Assembly (NCBI RefSeq): GCF_030272895.1
Contig: NZ_JALRNF010000010.1
Location: 62,001 to 126,000, forward strand
DNA length: 64,000 nucleotides
From: Pseudomonas sp. BGr12
GTDB taxonomy: Bacteria > Pseudomonadota > Gammaproteobacteria > Pseudomonadales > Pseudomonadaceae
Reading direction: 5' to 3'
Below are positions 31,873 through 41,813 of this stretch, piece after piece. The position numbers and the translations under genes are program-made. Each line of letters opens with the position of its first letter. Positions within the stretch are counted from its first letter, which is position 1. Below the pieces are notes generated by a model, which worked only from the letters and a program-made list of their open reading frames with translations, was not told the origin of the DNA and ran no database searches.

Positions 31873-32070
31873 ATGGATATCGGGATGATTCGAGGCCTGG
31901 GCACCGTCGTGGTGATGGTGGCGTTTGTCGGCCTGGCGTTGTGGGTGTTCAGTTCTCGGCGCAAGTCCGAGTTCGACGAAGCGACCATGCTGCCCTTCGC
32001 GGATGATCCCGAGGCCAGCAAGCACGTCGAGCAAGCGCAAGCGAAAGCGTCTAGGAGTAACAACGAATGA
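31873..32070 (+). CDS. ccoQ1: cbb3 oxidase small subunit CcoQ (second operon)
   Basis: A 65-residue single-helix subunit ([18 protein letters not shown]). The ATG at 31873 has GGTGA 5 nt upstream. A GTG at 31864 overlapping ccoO1 is a possible alternative, adding three residues. It ends with an ATGA overlap with ccoP1. Confidence 0.9.
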   Translation: MDIGMIRGLGTVVVMVAFVGLALWVFSSRRKSEFDEATMLPFADDPEASKHVEQAQAKASRSNNE

Positions 32071-33047
32071 CTACCTTCTGGAGTCTGTACGTCACCGTTC
32101 TGAGTCTGGGCACCATCTTCGCCCTGACCTGGCTGTTGCTGTCCACCCGCAAGGGCCAGCGCAGTGAAGCCACCGATGAAATCGTGGGCCACTCGTTCGA
32201 TGGTATCGAGGAGTACGACAACCCGCTGCCCAAATGGTGGTTCTGGCTGTTTGTCGGCACCATCGTCTTCGCCCTGGGTTACCTGGTGCTGTACCCGGGC
32301 CTGGGTAACTGGAAAGGCGTGCTGCCGGGCTACCAGTACCTGGACAACGAGAAGAAAACCGAGTTCGCCAACGGCCAGGCCGGCTGGACCGGCGTGCACG
32401 AGTGGGAAAAGGAAATGGCCCGTTCGGACGCCAAGTTCGGCCCGATCTTCGCCAAGTTTGCCGCCATGCCCATTGAAGAAGTGGCCATGGATCCGCAAGC
32501 CCTGAAGATGGGCGGCCGCCTGTTCGCCTCCAACTGCGCGGTCTGCCACGGTTCCGACGCCAAGGGTTCCTACGGCTTCCCCAACCTCACCGACAACGAC
32601 TGGCGTTGGGGCGGCGAACCGGCAACCATCAAGGCCACCATCATGGGCGGTCGTCACGGGGTGATGCCGGCCTGGGCCGAAGTCATCGGCGAGCAAGGCG
32701 TGGCTGACGTCGCCGCCTATGTGCTGACCAACCTCGATGGCCGCACCCTGCCAGAAGGCGCGAAAGCCGACCCGGCCAATGGCCAGAAGCTGTTCGCTGC
32801 CAACTGCGTGGCCTGCCACGGCCCGGAAGGCAAAGGCACCCCGGCCATGGGCGCGCCTAACCTGACCCACCCGCAAGCCTTCATCTACGGTTCGAGCTTC
32901 GCCCAACTGCAGCAGACCATCCGTTACGGCCGCCAGGGCCAGATGCCTGCCCAGGAAGCGATCCAGGGCAACGACAAGGTCCACCTGCTGGCCGCCTATG
33001 TCTACAGCCTGTCGCACCAGCAAGAGAAAGCGCCTGAAACGAAGTAA
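32067..33047 (+). CDS. ccoP1: cbb3 oxidase subunit III, di-heme cytochrome c (second operon)
   Basis: A 326-residue subunit with two membrane segments, [11 protein letters not shown], and heme sites CAVCHGSD and CVACHGPE. It carries an extra segment ([18 protein letters not shown] replaces a shorter YENGW) after the second helix relative to CcoP2. A strong terminator follows. Confidence 0.95.
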   Translation: MTTFWSLYVTVLSLGTIFALTWLLLSTRKGQRSEATDEIVGHSFDGIEEYDNPLPKWWFWLFVGTIVFALGYLVLYPGLGNWKGVLPGYQYLDNEKKTEFANGQAGWTGVHEWEKEMARSDAKFGPIFAKFAAMPIEEVAMDPQALKMGGRLFASNCAVCHGSDAKGSYGFPNLTDNDWRWGGEPATIKATIMGGRHGVMPAWAEVIGEQGVADVAAYVLTNLDGRTLPEGAKADPANGQKLFAANCVACHGPEGKGTPAMGAPNLTHPQAFIYGSSFAQLQQTIRYGRQGQMPAQEAIQGNDKVHLLAAYVYSLSHQQEKAPETK

Positions 33048-33065
33048 TCAGCCTGGCTGAAATAC

Positions 33066-33101
33066 GGCCCCGCCAGTCCTGCTGGCGGGGCCGCTTTGTT
33101 T
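33066..33101 (+). terminator. Rho-independent terminator of the cco1 operon
   Basis: An 11-bp perfect GC-rich stem (33066-33076 with 33082-33092), 5-nt loop, then GCTTTGTTT. It separates the structural cco operon from the ccoGHIS assembly genes. Confidence 0.9.
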
Positions 33102-33354
33102 ATGACACCTGCGCACGACCGTACAGGACAAGCATGGATAGGCCGGTTGTCCAGGCTGGAAAACCACCGGCCTGACCCAGATCAATTGACAGTGCCAACT
33201 ACACTATTATCCGAATTCCCCCAACGCGGCCAAAGGTCGCACCTCTCCCCTTGACCGGCGGGACAGGCGTATCATGCGCCCTAGAGCATCAAGCTTCCGA
33301 CTGCGGCCGGCAGGTACTGGCCGCGGCACCCCTCCACTGCCGTGGGACTCAATG
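33102..33354. other. Intergenic region upstream of ccoG
   Basis: A 253-bp leader for the ccoGHIS operon. A TTGACA at 33186 is followed only 13 bp later by TATTAT, too close for a normal sigma-70 promoter. No ANR box was found. Nothing else is assignable. Confidence 0.5.
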
Positions 33355-34770
33355 ATGAGCAAGCAGATTCCGGTACATGATGTCACCCCGCCTGCCAGCA
33401 AGGACAAAGACAGCGTCGATCTCTACGCCTCCCGGGAAAAAATCTACACCCGGGCCTTCACCGGCGTGTTCCGCAACTTGCGCATGGTCGGCGGCGCCTT
33501 CCTGTTCCTGTTGTACTTCGGCACGGTCTGGCTGAACTGGAGCGGCCACCAGGCCGTCTGGTGGAACCTGCCGGAGCGCAAGTTCTACATCTTCGGCGCC
33601 ACCATCTGGCCGCAGGACTTCATCCTGCTTTCGGGCCTGCTGATCGTCGCCGCCTTCGGCCTGTTCTTCATCACCGTGTTCGCCGGGCGTGTCTGGTGCG
33701 GCTACACCTGCCCGCAGAGCGTCTGGACCTGGATCTTCATGTGGTGCGAAAAGGTCACCGAGGGTGATCGCAACCAGCGCATGAAGCTCGACAAGGCGCC
33801 CATGAGCGCCAACAAGTTCCTGCGCAAGGCCGCCAAGCACAGCCTGTGGCTGCTGATCGGTTTCGTCACCGGCATGACCTTCGTCGGCTACTTCTCGCCG
33901 ATCCGTGAGCTGGCGGTGGAATTCTTCACCGGCCAGGCCGACGGCTGGGCCTACTTCTGGGTCGGTTTCTTCACCCTGGCCACCTATGGCAACGCCGGTT
34001 GGCTGCGCGAGCAGGTGTGCGTGTACATGTGCCCCTATGCGCGCTTCCAGAGCGTGATGTTCGACAAGGACACCCTGATCGTTTCCTACGACCCGCGCCG
34101 CGGCGAAACCCGCGGCCCGCGCAAGAAAGACCTCGACTACAAGGCCAAGGGCCTGGGTGACTGCATCGACTGCACCATGTGCGTCCAGGTTTGCCCGACC
34201 GGCATCGACATCCGCGACGGCCTGCAGATCGAATGCATCGGCTGCGCCGCCTGCATCGATGCCTGCGACACCATCATGGACAAGATGAACTACCCCAAGG
34301 GCCTGATCAGCTACACCACCGAGCACAACCTGTCGGGGCAGAAGACCCACATGCTGCGCCCGCGACTGATCGGCTACGCCCTTGTCCTGCTGGCCATGAT
34401 TTCCCTGCTCGCCACGGCATTCGTGACCCGCTCGCTGGTGGGCTTCGATGTCAGCAAGGACCGCGTCCTGTATCGCGAGAACGCCCAGGGCCGGATCGAG
34501 AACGTCTACAGCCTGAAGGTGATGAACAAGGACCAGCGCGACCACGTCTACGTGCTCGAAGCCACCGGCCTGCCGGGCCTGAAGCTCGAAGGTGCGGGAG
34601 AGATCCGCGTCGCGGCCGGCGACATCGTCAGCCTGCCGGTGCAACTGTCGATGGCCCCGGAAAAACTGCCGTCGTCCACCAACGAAGTCATCTTCATCCT
34701 CAAGAACGCTGACGACAGCGCTGCCCAGGTTGAAGCCAAGAGCCGGTTCATCGGCCCACAAATTCGATAA
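33355..34770 (+). CDS. ccoG: Cytochrome c oxidase accessory protein CcoG (cupric reductase type)
   Basis: A 471-residue membrane iron-sulfur protein. It has several N-terminal helices, including a NapH-like WCGYTCPQSVWTW segment, two [4Fe-4S] motifs near residues 270 and 295 (CIDCTMCVQVCP and CIGCAACIDACD), a late helix and a C-terminal periplasmic domain. CcoG reduces Cu(II) to Cu(I) for insertion into CcoN. Two adjacent ATGs exist (33352, 33355); the second gives the family's MSxQIPVHDVTP start. Confidence 0.92.
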   Translation: MSKQIPVHDVTPPASKDKDSVDLYASREKIYTRAFTGVFRNLRMVGGAFLFLLYFGTVWLNWSGHQAVWWNLPERKFYIFGATIWPQDFILLSGLLIVAAFGLFFITVFAGRVWCGYTCPQSVWTWIFMWCEKVTEGDRNQRMKLDKAPMSANKFLRKAAKHSLWLLIGFVTGMTFVGYFSPIRELAVEFFTGQADGWAYFWVGFFTLATYGNAGWLREQVCVYMCPYARFQSVMFDKDTLIVSYDPRRGETRGPRKKDLDYKAKGLGDCIDCTMCVQVCPTGIDIRDGLQIECIGCAACIDACDTIMDKMNYPKGLISYTTEHNLSGQKTHMLRPRLIGYALVLLAMISLLATAFVTRSLVGFDVSKDRVLYRENAQGRIENVYSLKVMNKDQRDHVYVLEATGLPGLKLEGAGEIRVAAGDIVSLPVQLSMAPEKLPSSTNEVIFILKNADDSAAQVEAKSRFIGPQIR

Positions 34771-34782
34771 GAGAGCCACTAC

Positions 34783-35319
34783 ATGCCTGCAACTGCCACC
34801 AGCCCCTGGTACAAGCACCTCTGGCCCTGGATCATCATCGGGGTGCTGGCCACCTCGGTGACCCTGAGCCTGACCATGGTCACCATCGCGGTGCACAATC
34901 CGGACAACCTGGTCAATGACAACTACTACGAGGCTGGCAAAGGCATCAACCGCTCACTGGACCGCGAACTGCTGGCCCAGACCCTGAACCTCAAGGCCAG
35001 CGTGCACCTGGACGAGCTGACCGGCGAAGTCGACCTGCGCCTGACCGGCAACAGCCAGCCGCAGACCCTGGAACTGAACCTGATCTCGCCGACCCAGCCG
35101 CAGAAGGACCGCAAGATCGTCCTGACCCGCAGCGACAGCGAAGCCGGACGCTACCTGGGCCAGCTCGGCGACAAGGTCGAAGGGCGTCGCTTCGTCGAGC
35201 TGCTGGGCAGCCAGGATGCGCATGTCTGGCGGTTGTTCGAGGAGGAGAAAGTCGAGCACGGCGTGACCCTGCAACTCGGCGACGAAGCCTTGCAAGGGGC
35301 CGAACACCTGGAGAAATGA
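34783..35319 (+). CDS. ccoH: cbb3 oxidase assembly protein CcoH (FixH family)
   Basis: A 178-residue protein with one N-terminal helix (PWIIIGVLATSVTLSLTMV), the conserved VNDNYYEAGKGIN segment and a periplasmic domain. FixH/CcoH acts late in cbb3 assembly and stays associated with the oxidase. It begins 12 bp after ccoG. Confidence 0.9.
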   Translation: MPATATSPWYKHLWPWIIIGVLATSVTLSLTMVTIAVHNPDNLVNDNYYEAGKGINRSLDRELLAQTLNLKASVHLDELTGEVDLRLTGNSQPQTLELNLISPTQPQKDRKIVLTRSDSEAGRYLGQLGDKVEGRRFVELLGSQDAHVWRLFEEEKVEHGVTLQLGDEALQGAEHLEK

Positions 35320-35326
35320 TTCGCAC

Positions 35327-35390
35327 CTGATCGCGGGGCAAGCCCGCTCCCACAGGGTCTTCCGTGGGAGCGGGCTTGCCCCGCGATCAG
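35327..35390. repeat. Perfect inverted REP pair between ccoH and ccoI
   Basis: Two perfectly complementary 27-bp arms (35327-35353 and 35364-35390) around a 10-nt loop. A hairpin this strong inside the ccoG-H-I-S gene set could reduce read-through or protect the upstream mRNA, giving unequal levels of CcoGH and CcoIS. Confidence 0.95.
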
Positions 35391-35419
35391 ATCAACCCAA
35401 GAATCTGCGACCCGCCGCC

Positions 35420-37873
35420 ATGACCAGCCCCACACCCTGCTACCACTGCGCCCTGCCCGTGCCCGCCGGCAGCCACTTCACCGCCGTGGTACTCGGCCAG
35501 CCGCGGCTGTTCTGCTGCCCCGGCTGCCAGGCCGTGGCCGAAGCCATCGTCGCCGGCAACCTGGAGAGCTACTACCAGCACCGTAGCGAGGCCAGCGCCA
35601 ACCCCGAGGCACTGCCCCAGCAACTGGTCGACGAACTGGCCCTGTACGACCGCGCCGATGTGCAGAAGCCCTTCGTGCGTCACAGCGGGGAGCTGGCCGA
35701 GACTACCCTGCTGATCGAAGGCATCAGCTGCGCCGCCTGCGGCTGGCTGATCGAGAAGCACCTGCGCAACCTGCCCGGGGTCACCGAGGCGCGGCTGAAC
35801 CTGTCCAACCACCGCCTGCAGGTCAACTGGGCCGACAGCCAGCTGCCGCTGTCGAAACTGCTCGCCGAGCTGCGCCACATCGGCTACGCCGCCCACCCCT
35901 ACCAGGCCGACCGCGCCGCCGAACAACTGGCCAGCGAAAACCGCACCGCCCTGCGCCAGCTGGGCGTCGCCGGCCTGCTGTGGTTCCAGGCGATGATGGC
36001 GACCATGGCCACCTGGCCGGAATTCAATATCGACCTGAGCCCGGAACTGCACACCATTCTGCGCTGGGTCGCGCTGTTCCTGACCACGCCCATCGTGTTC
36101 TACAGCTGCGCGCCGTTCTTCCGTGGTGCTGCCCGCGACCTGCGCACCCGCCACCTGACCATGGATGTCTCGGTGTCCCTGGCCATCGGCCTGGCCTATG
36201 GCGCAGGCATCTGGACGGCAATCACCGGCAGCGGCGAGCTGTATTTCGATGCCGTGGGCATGTTCGCCCTGTTCCTGCTGGCCGGCCGCTACCTGGAGCG
36301 GCGCGCCCGCGAACGCACGGCCGCCGCCACCGCGCAACTGGTCAACCTGCTGCCGGCCTCCTGCCTGCGCCTGGGCGCGGCGGGCCAGAGCGAGCGAATC
36401 CTGCTCAGTGAGTTGCAACTGGGCGACTGCGTACTGATTCAACCGGGCCACGTCGTCCCCGCCGACGGGCGCATCGTCAATGGCCAGTCGAGTGTCGATG
36501 AGTCGCTGCTGACCGGCGAATACCTGCCGCAACCCCGCCGTGCCGGCGATGCGGTCACTGCCGGCACGTTGAACGTGGAAAGTGCGCTGACCGTCGAGGT
36601 CCAGGCGCTGGGCCAGGACACCCGCCTGTCGGCCATCGTCCGCCTGCTGGAGCGGGCGCAGTCGGAAAAACCGCGCCTGGCCGAAATCGCCGACCGCGCC
36701 TCGCAATGGTTCCTGCTGTTCTCCCTGGTGGCCGCCGCGGCCATCGGCCTGCTCTGGTGGCAACTGGACCCATCCCGGGCGTTCTGGATCGTGCTGGCCA
36801 TGCTGGTCGCCACCTGTCCGTGCGCCTTGTCCCTGGCCACCCCGACCGCCTTGACCGCCGCCACCGGCACCCTGCACAAACTCGGACTGCTGCTGACCCG
36901 CGGCCATGTGCTCGAAGGCCTGAACCAGATCGATACAGTCATCTTCGACAAAACCGGCACCCTCACCGAAGGCCGCCTGACCTTGCGCGCCATCCGCCCG
37001 CTTGGCGCCGTCGATGCCGACCAGTGCCTGATGCTTGCCGCTGCCCTGGAAAACCGTTCCGAACACCCGATCGCCCGTGCCTTCGGTCGCGCCAGCGTGC
37101 CCGCCGACGAGGTCCATGCCGAACCCGGGCGGGGGCTTGAAGGTGTCGTTCAGGGACAGCGCCTGCGTATCGGCGCAGCGGACTATGTCTGCGCCCTCAG
37201 CGGCGCCCCGCTGCCGTCGATGCCTGCCGAGCCTGGCCAGTGGCTGTTGCTGGGTGACAGCCACGGCGCCCTGGCCTGGCTGGTACTCGATGACCGTCTG
37301 CGCAGCGACGCCGCCGACCTGCTGGCTGCCTGCCGCGCACGGGGCTGGCAGACCCTGCTGCTGTCGGGCGACAGTTCGCCGATGGTGCACAGCGTGGCGG
37401 CCGAGCTGCAGATCGACCAGGCCATCGGCGGCCTGCGCCCGGACGACAAACTGGAAAAGCTCAAGGCCTTGCAACAGCAGGGCCGCAAGGTGCTGATGCT
37501 CGGCGACGGGGTTAACGATGTACCGGTGCTGGCCGCCGCCGACATCAGCATCGCCATGGGCTCGGCCACTGACCTTGCCAAGACCAGCGCCGATGCGGTG
37601 CTGCTGTCCAATCGCCTGGACGCGCTGATCCAGGCCTTCAGCCTGGCACGTCGCACCCGGCGGATCATTATCGAGAACCTGCTGTGGGCAGCGCTGTATA
37701 ATGGCCTGATGCTGCCCTTTGCCGCCCTGGGCTGGATTACTCCGGTATGGGCGGCGGTGGGCATGTCGGTCAGTTCGCTGATCGTGGTGCTCAACGCCCT
37801 GCGTTTGACCCGCATCAAAGGCCTGCCGGCCAACGGCGCACCGGCCAGCACCGCCCACCCTGCCACGGCCTGA
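35420..37873 (+). CDS. ccoI: Copper-exporting P1B-type ATPase for cbb3 assembly (CcoI/CopA2)
   Basis: An 817-residue heavy-metal ATPase that moves Cu to the periplasm for oxidase maturation. It has an N-terminal cysteine-rich extension (CYHCALPVPAG and FCCPGCQAVAEA), one HMA domain with GISCAACGW, the transmembrane CPC motif at residues 466-468 (ATCPCALSLATP), the phosphorylation site DKTGT (Asp510), SEHPIA, and GDGVNDVPVLAAADI. No clear Shine-Dalgarno precedes the ATG, which sits 30 bp after the REP hairpin. Confidence 0.94.
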   Translation: MTSPTPCYHCALPVPAGSHFTAVVLGQPRLFCCPGCQAVAEAIVAGNLESYYQHRSEASANPEALPQQLVDELALYDRADVQKPFVRHSGELAETTLLIEGISCAACGWLIEKHLRNLPGVTEARLNLSNHRLQVNWADSQLPLSKLLAELRHIGYAAHPYQADRAAEQLASENRTALRQLGVAGLLWFQAMMATMATWPEFNIDLSPELHTILRWVALFLTTPIVFYSCAPFFRGAARDLRTRHLTMDVSVSLAIGLAYGAGIWTAITGSGELYFDAVGMFALFLLAGRYLERRARERTAAATAQLVNLLPASCLRLGAAGQSERILLSELQLGDCVLIQPGHVVPADGRIVNGQSSVDESLLTGEYLPQPRRAGDAVTAGTLNVESALTVEVQALGQDTRLSAIVRLLERAQSEKPRLAEIADRASQWFLLFSLVAAAAIGLLWWQLDPSRAFWIVLAMLVATCPCALSLATPTALTAATGTLHKLGLLLTRGHVLEGLNQIDTVIFDKTGTLTEGRLTLRAIRPLGAVDADQCLMLAAALENRSEHPIARAFGRASVPADEVHAEPGRGLEGVVQGQRLRIGAADYVCALSGAPLPSMPAEPGQWLLLGDSHGALAWLVLDDRLRSDAADLLAACRARGWQTLLLSGDSSPMVHSVAAELQIDQAIGGLRPDDKLEKLKALQQQGRKVLMLGDGVNDVPVLAAADISIAMGSATDLAKTSADAVLLSNRLDALIQAFSLARRTRRIIIENLLWAALYNGLMLPFAALGWITPVWAAVGMSVSSLIVVLNALRLTRIKGLPANGAPASTAHPATA

Positions 37874-37885
37874 TCAGGAGCCACC

Positions 37886-38098
37886 ATGCCTGCGTTATAC
37901 GTCATGATCCCGGCCGCGCTGCTGATCGTCGCCATCGCCGTCTACATCTTCTTCTGGGCGGTGGACAGCGGACAGTACGACGACCTCGACAGCCCGGCCC
38001 ACAGCATCCTGTTCGACGACCAGGATCCGCAGCACACCGCCGCCATGGACGAAGCCGACGGCAAGAAACCCGACGACGGCGCCCCACCCCGTGCTTGA
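37886..38098 (+). CDS. ccoS: cbb3 oxidase maturation protein CcoS
   Basis: A 70-residue small membrane protein (MPALYVMIPAALLIVAIAVY helix, FFWAVDSGQYDDL) matching the CcoS/FixS family, needed for cofactor insertion into CcoN. CAGGAG lies upstream. It overlaps the next gene by 8 bp. Confidence 0.93.
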   Translation: MPALYVMIPAALLIVAIAVYIFFWAVDSGQYDDLDSPAHSILFDDQDPQHTAAMDEADGKKPDDGAPPRA

Positions 38099-38774
38099 AC
38101 TGCTGCCCCTGCTCAGCTCGGCGCTGATTCTCGGCCTGCTCGGTGGCGGTCACTGCCTGGGCATGTGTGGAGGCCTGATGGGCGCGCTCACCCTGGCCAT
38201 CCCCAAGGAACAACGCAGCCGCCGTTTTCGCCTGTTGCTGGCCTACAACCTGGGCCGCATCCTCAGCTATGCCCTGGCCGGCCTGCTACTGGGCCTGGCC
38301 GGCTGGGCCGTGGCCAACAGCCCGGTGGCCCTGGGCCTGCGCGTGGTTGCGGCCTTGCTGCTGATCAGCATGGGCCTGTACCTGGCCGGCTGGTGGAGCG
38401 GCCTGACCCGCATCGAAGGCCTGGGCCGCGGCTTGTGGCGGCATATCCAGCCCGTGGCCAACCGCCTGCTGCCGGTGTCCAGCCTGCCCCGCGCCCTGCT
38501 GCTGGGTGCCTTGTGGGGCTGGCTGCCCTGCGGCCTGGTGTACAGCACCCTGCTCTGGGCCGCGAGCCAGGGTAACGCACTCGACAGCGCCCTGTTGATG
38601 TTGGCATTCGGCCTGGGCACCTGGCCGGTGCTGCTGGCCACCGGGCTGGCGGCCGAGCAAACCGGCGCCCTGCTGCGAAAGCGCGGCGTGCGCATCGCCG
38701 GCGGCCTGCTGGTGATCCTCTTTGGCCTGTGGACCTTGCCGGGGCCGCACCAACACTGGTTGATGGGCCACTGA
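38091..38774 (+). CDS. TauE/SafE- or UreH-like membrane protein of the cbb3 assembly cluster
   Basis: A 227-residue protein with about six hydrophobic segments. Its GGGHCLGMCGGLMGAL motif and later LGALWGWLPCGLVYSTL are typical of the 'sulfite exporter TauE/SafE' proteins found next to ccoS. The repeated Cys/Met-containing membrane motifs suggest metal handling, possibly copper, but the substrate is not established. It begins with GTG inside ccoS, so it is translationally coupled to cbb3 maturation. Confidence 0.8.
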   Translation: MLELLPLLSSALILGLLGGGHCLGMCGGLMGALTLAIPKEQRSRRFRLLLAYNLGRILSYALAGLLLGLAGWAVANSPVALGLRVVAALLLISMGLYLAGWWSGLTRIEGLGRGLWRHIQPVANRLLPVSSLPRALLLGALWGWLPCGLVYSTLLWAASQGNALDSALLMLAFGLGTWPVLLATGLAAEQTGALLRKRGVRIAGGLLVILFGLWTLPGPHQHWLMGH

Positions 38775-38782
38775 AGCGCTTT

Positions 38783-38796
38783 TGATACAAATCAAA
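38783..38796 (+). promoter_or_regulatory. Perfect ANR/FNR box upstream of hemN
   Basis: TTGAT-ACAA-ATCAA is a perfect palindromic FNR-type site centred about 68 bp before the hemN ATG, 8 bp after the preceding stop codon. It suits activation of hemN by the Anr protein encoded downstream. Confidence 0.9.
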
Positions 38797-38857
38797 ACAG
38801 ATTTTCTCGCCACTCCTTAGACTCCGGACACTGCTGATACATCCGGGGACTGCCCAC

Positions 38858-40240
38858 ATGATCGACGCACTTCGCTGGGACACTGGCCTGATTCGCCGCT
38901 ATGACCTGGCCGGTCCGCGTTACACCTCCTACCCGACCGCCGTGCAACTGCACAGCGAAGTCGGTTCCTTCGACCTGCTGCATGCCCTGCGTGACAGCCG
39001 GCGTGCCGTGCGTCCCTTGTCGATCTACGTGCATGTGCCGTTCTGCGCCAACATCTGCTACTACTGCGCCTGCAACAAGGTCATCACCAAGGACCGTGGC
39101 CGCGCCGCGCCCTACCTGCAGCGCCTGGAACAGGAAATCCAGCTGATCGCCTGCCATCTGGACCCCAAACAGACCGTCGAACAACTGCATTTCGGTGGCG
39201 GCACCCCGACCTTCCTCAGCCATGTCGAACTGCGCCAGCTGATGGCCCACCTGCGCAAGCATTTCAACCTGCTCGATGACGACTCCGGCGACTATGGCAT
39301 CGAGATCGATCCGCGCGAAGCCGACTGGTCGACCATGGGCCTGCTGCGCGAACTGGGCTTCAACCGCGTCAGCCTCGGCGTCCAGGACCTCGACCCGCTG
39401 GTGCAACGGGCGATCAACCGCCTGCAAAGCCTGGAACAGACCCGGACGATCATCGATGCGGCCCGCACCCTGCAGTTTCGCTCGATCAACCTCGACCTGA
39501 TCTACGGCCTGCCCAAGCAGACCCCGGAAGGTTTCGCCCGCACCGTGGAAGAAGTCATCAAGCTGCAACCGGATCGTTTGTCGGTGTTCAACTATGCGCA
39601 CCTGCCGGAGCGTTTCATGCCCCAGCGACGCATCGACAGCAACGACCTGCCGGCGCCTGCCGCCAAGCTGGAAATGCTGCAACGGACCATCGAACAGCTC
39701 ACTGCCGCCGGCTATCGCTACATCGGCATGGACCATTTCGCCCTGCCCGACGACGAGCTGGCCATCGCCCAGGAAGAGTCGACCCTGCAACGCAACTTCC
39801 AGGGCTACACCACCCACGGTCATTGCGACCTGATTGGCCTGGGGGTATCGGCCATCAGCCAGATCGGCGACCTGTACTGCCAGAACAGCAGCGACCTGAA
39901 CACCTACCAGGACACCCTCGCCACCTCGCAACTGGCCACCAGCCGGGGCCTGGTGTGCAACGCCGACGACCGTCTGCGCCGGGCGGTGATCCAGCAACTG
40001 ATCTGCCATTTCGAACTGGACTTCGACAGCATCGAGCAGGCGTTCACCATCGACTTTCGCGGTTATTTCAAGGAGGAATGGCCCGCCCTTCAGGCCATGC
40101 ACAAGGATGGCCTGATCAACCTCAGCAGCCAGGGTATCGAGGTACTGCCCGCCGGCCGCCTGTTGGTTCGTTCGGTATGCATGGTGTTCGACGCCTACCT
40201 GGGCATGCATAGCCAGCAGCGTTTCTCCCGGGTCATCTGA
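38858..40240 (+). CDS. hemN: Oxygen-independent coproporphyrinogen III oxidase
   Basis: A 460-residue radical-SAM enzyme converting coproporphyrinogen III to protoporphyrinogen IX without oxygen, supplying heme for the neighbouring oxidases at low oxygen. The [4Fe-4S]/SAM motif is CANICYYCAC near residue 65, followed by HFGGGTPTFL (SAM-binding Gly region) and the HemN C-terminal domain. Full family length. Its promoter has a perfect ANR box. Confidence 0.96.
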   Translation: MIDALRWDTGLIRRYDLAGPRYTSYPTAVQLHSEVGSFDLLHALRDSRRAVRPLSIYVHVPFCANICYYCACNKVITKDRGRAAPYLQRLEQEIQLIACHLDPKQTVEQLHFGGGTPTFLSHVELRQLMAHLRKHFNLLDDDSGDYGIEIDPREADWSTMGLLRELGFNRVSLGVQDLDPLVQRAINRLQSLEQTRTIIDAARTLQFRSINLDLIYGLPKQTPEGFARTVEEVIKLQPDRLSVFNYAHLPERFMPQRRIDSNDLPAPAAKLEMLQRTIEQLTAAGYRYIGMDHFALPDDELAIAQEESTLQRNFQGYTTHGHCDLIGLGVSAISQIGDLYCQNSSDLNTYQDTLATSQLATSRGLVCNADDRLRRAVIQQLICHFELDFDSIEQAFTIDFRGYFKEEWPALQAMHKDGLINLSSQGIEVLPAGRLLVRSVCMVFDAYLGMHSQQRFSRVI

Positions 40241-40395
40241 TTTACAGATTTCCTTGTAAAGCACACTATGTTGAACGAGGTCGGACGATACGCCGCACCT
40301 GTGCCAGCATGCCTTACCCGGCATGGACTGGCCGAAACCCCATGCCCTGAGTTACCCTTACGGCTTATGTGTGCTTTCCCACAAGGAATGAAGAA

Positions 40396-41130
40396 ATGTC
40401 CGAGCCAGTCAAACTGCGCGCCCACAACCAGGCCCATTGCAAGGATTGCAGCCTGGCGCCTCTGTGCCTGCCCTTGTCATTGAACCTGGAAGACATGGAT
40501 GCACTGGATGAAATCGTCAAGCGCGGGCGACCGCTGAAGAAAGGCGAGTTCCTGTTCCGCCAGGGCGACAATTTCGATTCGGTCTACGCAGTGCGCTCCG
40601 GCGCCCTGAAAACCTTCAGTTTGAGCGACGGCGGCGAGGAACAGATCACCGGCTTCCATCTGCCGAGTGAGCTGGTCGGCCTGTCCGGCATGGACACCGA
40701 GACCTACCCGGTGTCGGCCCAGGCCCAGGAAACCACCTCGGTGTGCGAGATCCCGTTCGAACGCCTTGACGAGCTGTCGGTGCAACTGCCCCAGCTGCGT
40801 CGCCAACTGATGCGGGTGATGAGCCGCGAGATCCGCGACGACCAGCAGATGATGCTGCTGCTGTCGAAGAAGACCGCCGACGAACGCATCGCCACCTTCC
40901 TGGTCAACCTCTCGGCACGCTTCCGTGCCCGTGGCTACTCGGCGAACCAGTTCCGCCTGAGCATGTCACGCAACGAGATCGGCAACTACCTGGGCCTGGC
41001 CGTGGAAACTGTTTCACGAGTTTTCACCCGCTTCCAGCAAAACGGCCTGATCGCTGCCGAAGGCAAGGAAATCCATATCCTCGACCCGATCCAGCTGTGT
41101 GCGCTGGCCGGTGGTTCGCTGGACAGCTGA
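40396..41130 (+). CDS. anr: Oxygen-sensing transcriptional regulator Anr (FNR family)
   Basis: A 244-residue CRP/FNR regulator. Cys15, Cys18, Cys24 and Cys117 are the likely [4Fe-4S] ligands; a cAMP-binding-like barrel, a dimer helix near 120-150 and a helix-turn-helix ([22 protein letters not shown]) that reads TTGAT half-sites follow. AAGGA precedes the ATG at 40396; a longer in-frame start at 40369 is rejected. Likely targets visible here are the boxes at 26051 and 38783. The 155-bp upstream gap has a TTTACA/TGTAAA repeat at 40241-40260, perhaps the hemN 3' hairpin. Confidence 0.96.
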   Translation: MSEPVKLRAHNQAHCKDCSLAPLCLPLSLNLEDMDALDEIVKRGRPLKKGEFLFRQGDNFDSVYAVRSGALKTFSLSDGGEEQITGFHLPSELVGLSGMDTETYPVSAQAQETTSVCEIPFERLDELSVQLPQLRRQLMRVMSREIRDDQQMMLLLSKKTADERIATFLVNLSARFRARGYSANQFRLSMSRNEIGNYLGLAVETVSRVFTRFQQNGLIAAEGKEIHILDPIQLCALAGGSLDS

Positions 41131-41185
41131 GCCGGCAGGATAAAGGGTATACTGGCGGGCATTCGTTTTTCAGGATACCCGCCCC

Positions 41186-41734
41186 ATGCACAGCGATACC
41201 TTCGACCTCAAAGCCCTGATCCGCCCGGTGCCGGACTTCCCGAAACCTGGCGTGATCTTTCGCGACATCACCCCGCTGTTCCAGTCGCCACGGGGCCTGC
41301 GCCATGTGGCCGATGCGTTCATCGAGCGCTATGTCGAGGCCGAATTCAGCCACATCGGTGCCATGGACGCCCGCGGCTTCTTGATCGGTTCGATCATCGC
41401 CCACCAGTTGAACAAGCCCCTGATCCTGTTCCGCAAGCAAGGCAAGCTGCCGGCCGACGTGCTCGCCGAGGGCTACCAGACCGAGTACGGCGAAGCCTTC
41501 CTCGAAGTGCATGCCGACAGCCTGTGCGAAGGCGACTCGGTGCTGATTTTCGACGACCTGATCGCCACCGGCGGCACCCTGCTGGCGGCCACCAAACTGG
41601 TACGGCGTACCGGTGCCGAGGTGTTCGAAGCGGCGGCCATCATTGACCTGCCGGAACTGGAAGGTTCGAAGCGCCTGAACGATGCAGGCGTCCCTACTTT
41701 CTGCCTGACCGCATTTTCGCTGAGCGAACGCTGA
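41186..41734 (+). CDS. apt: Adenine phosphoribosyltransferase
   Basis: A 182-residue purine-salvage enzyme making AMP from adenine and PRPP. Visible are [16 protein letters not shown], the [10 protein letters not shown] segment, the flexible-loop region and the PRPP motif [18 protein letters not shown] precedes the start. It follows anr as in P. aeruginosa. Confidence 0.96.
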   Translation: MHSDTFDLKALIRPVPDFPKPGVIFRDITPLFQSPRGLRHVADAFIERYVEAEFSHIGAMDARGFLIGSIIAHQLNKPLILFRKQGKLPADVLAEGYQTEYGEAFLEVHADSLCEGDSVLIFDDLIATGGTLLAATKLVRRTGAEVFEAAAIIDLPELEGSKRLNDAGVPTFCLTAFSLSER

Positions 41735-41741
41735 GTCTCGC

Positions 41742-41802
41742 CATCGCGGGGCAAGCCCGCTCCCACAACACTCTCCTGTGGGAGCGGGCTTGCCCCGCGA
41801 TG
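41742..41802. repeat. Perfect inverted REP pair between apt and recR
   Basis: Two perfectly complementary 26-bp REP arms (41742-41767 and 41777-41802) around a 9-nt loop, located between convergent genes where it can act as a bidirectional transcription barrier. Confidence 0.95.
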
Positions 41803-41813
41803 AAGCAGCATCC

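Noticed and set aside
33186..33210. Sigma-70 promoter upstream of ccoG
   Set aside because: TTGACA and TATTAT are only 13 bp apart, too short for a functional pair.
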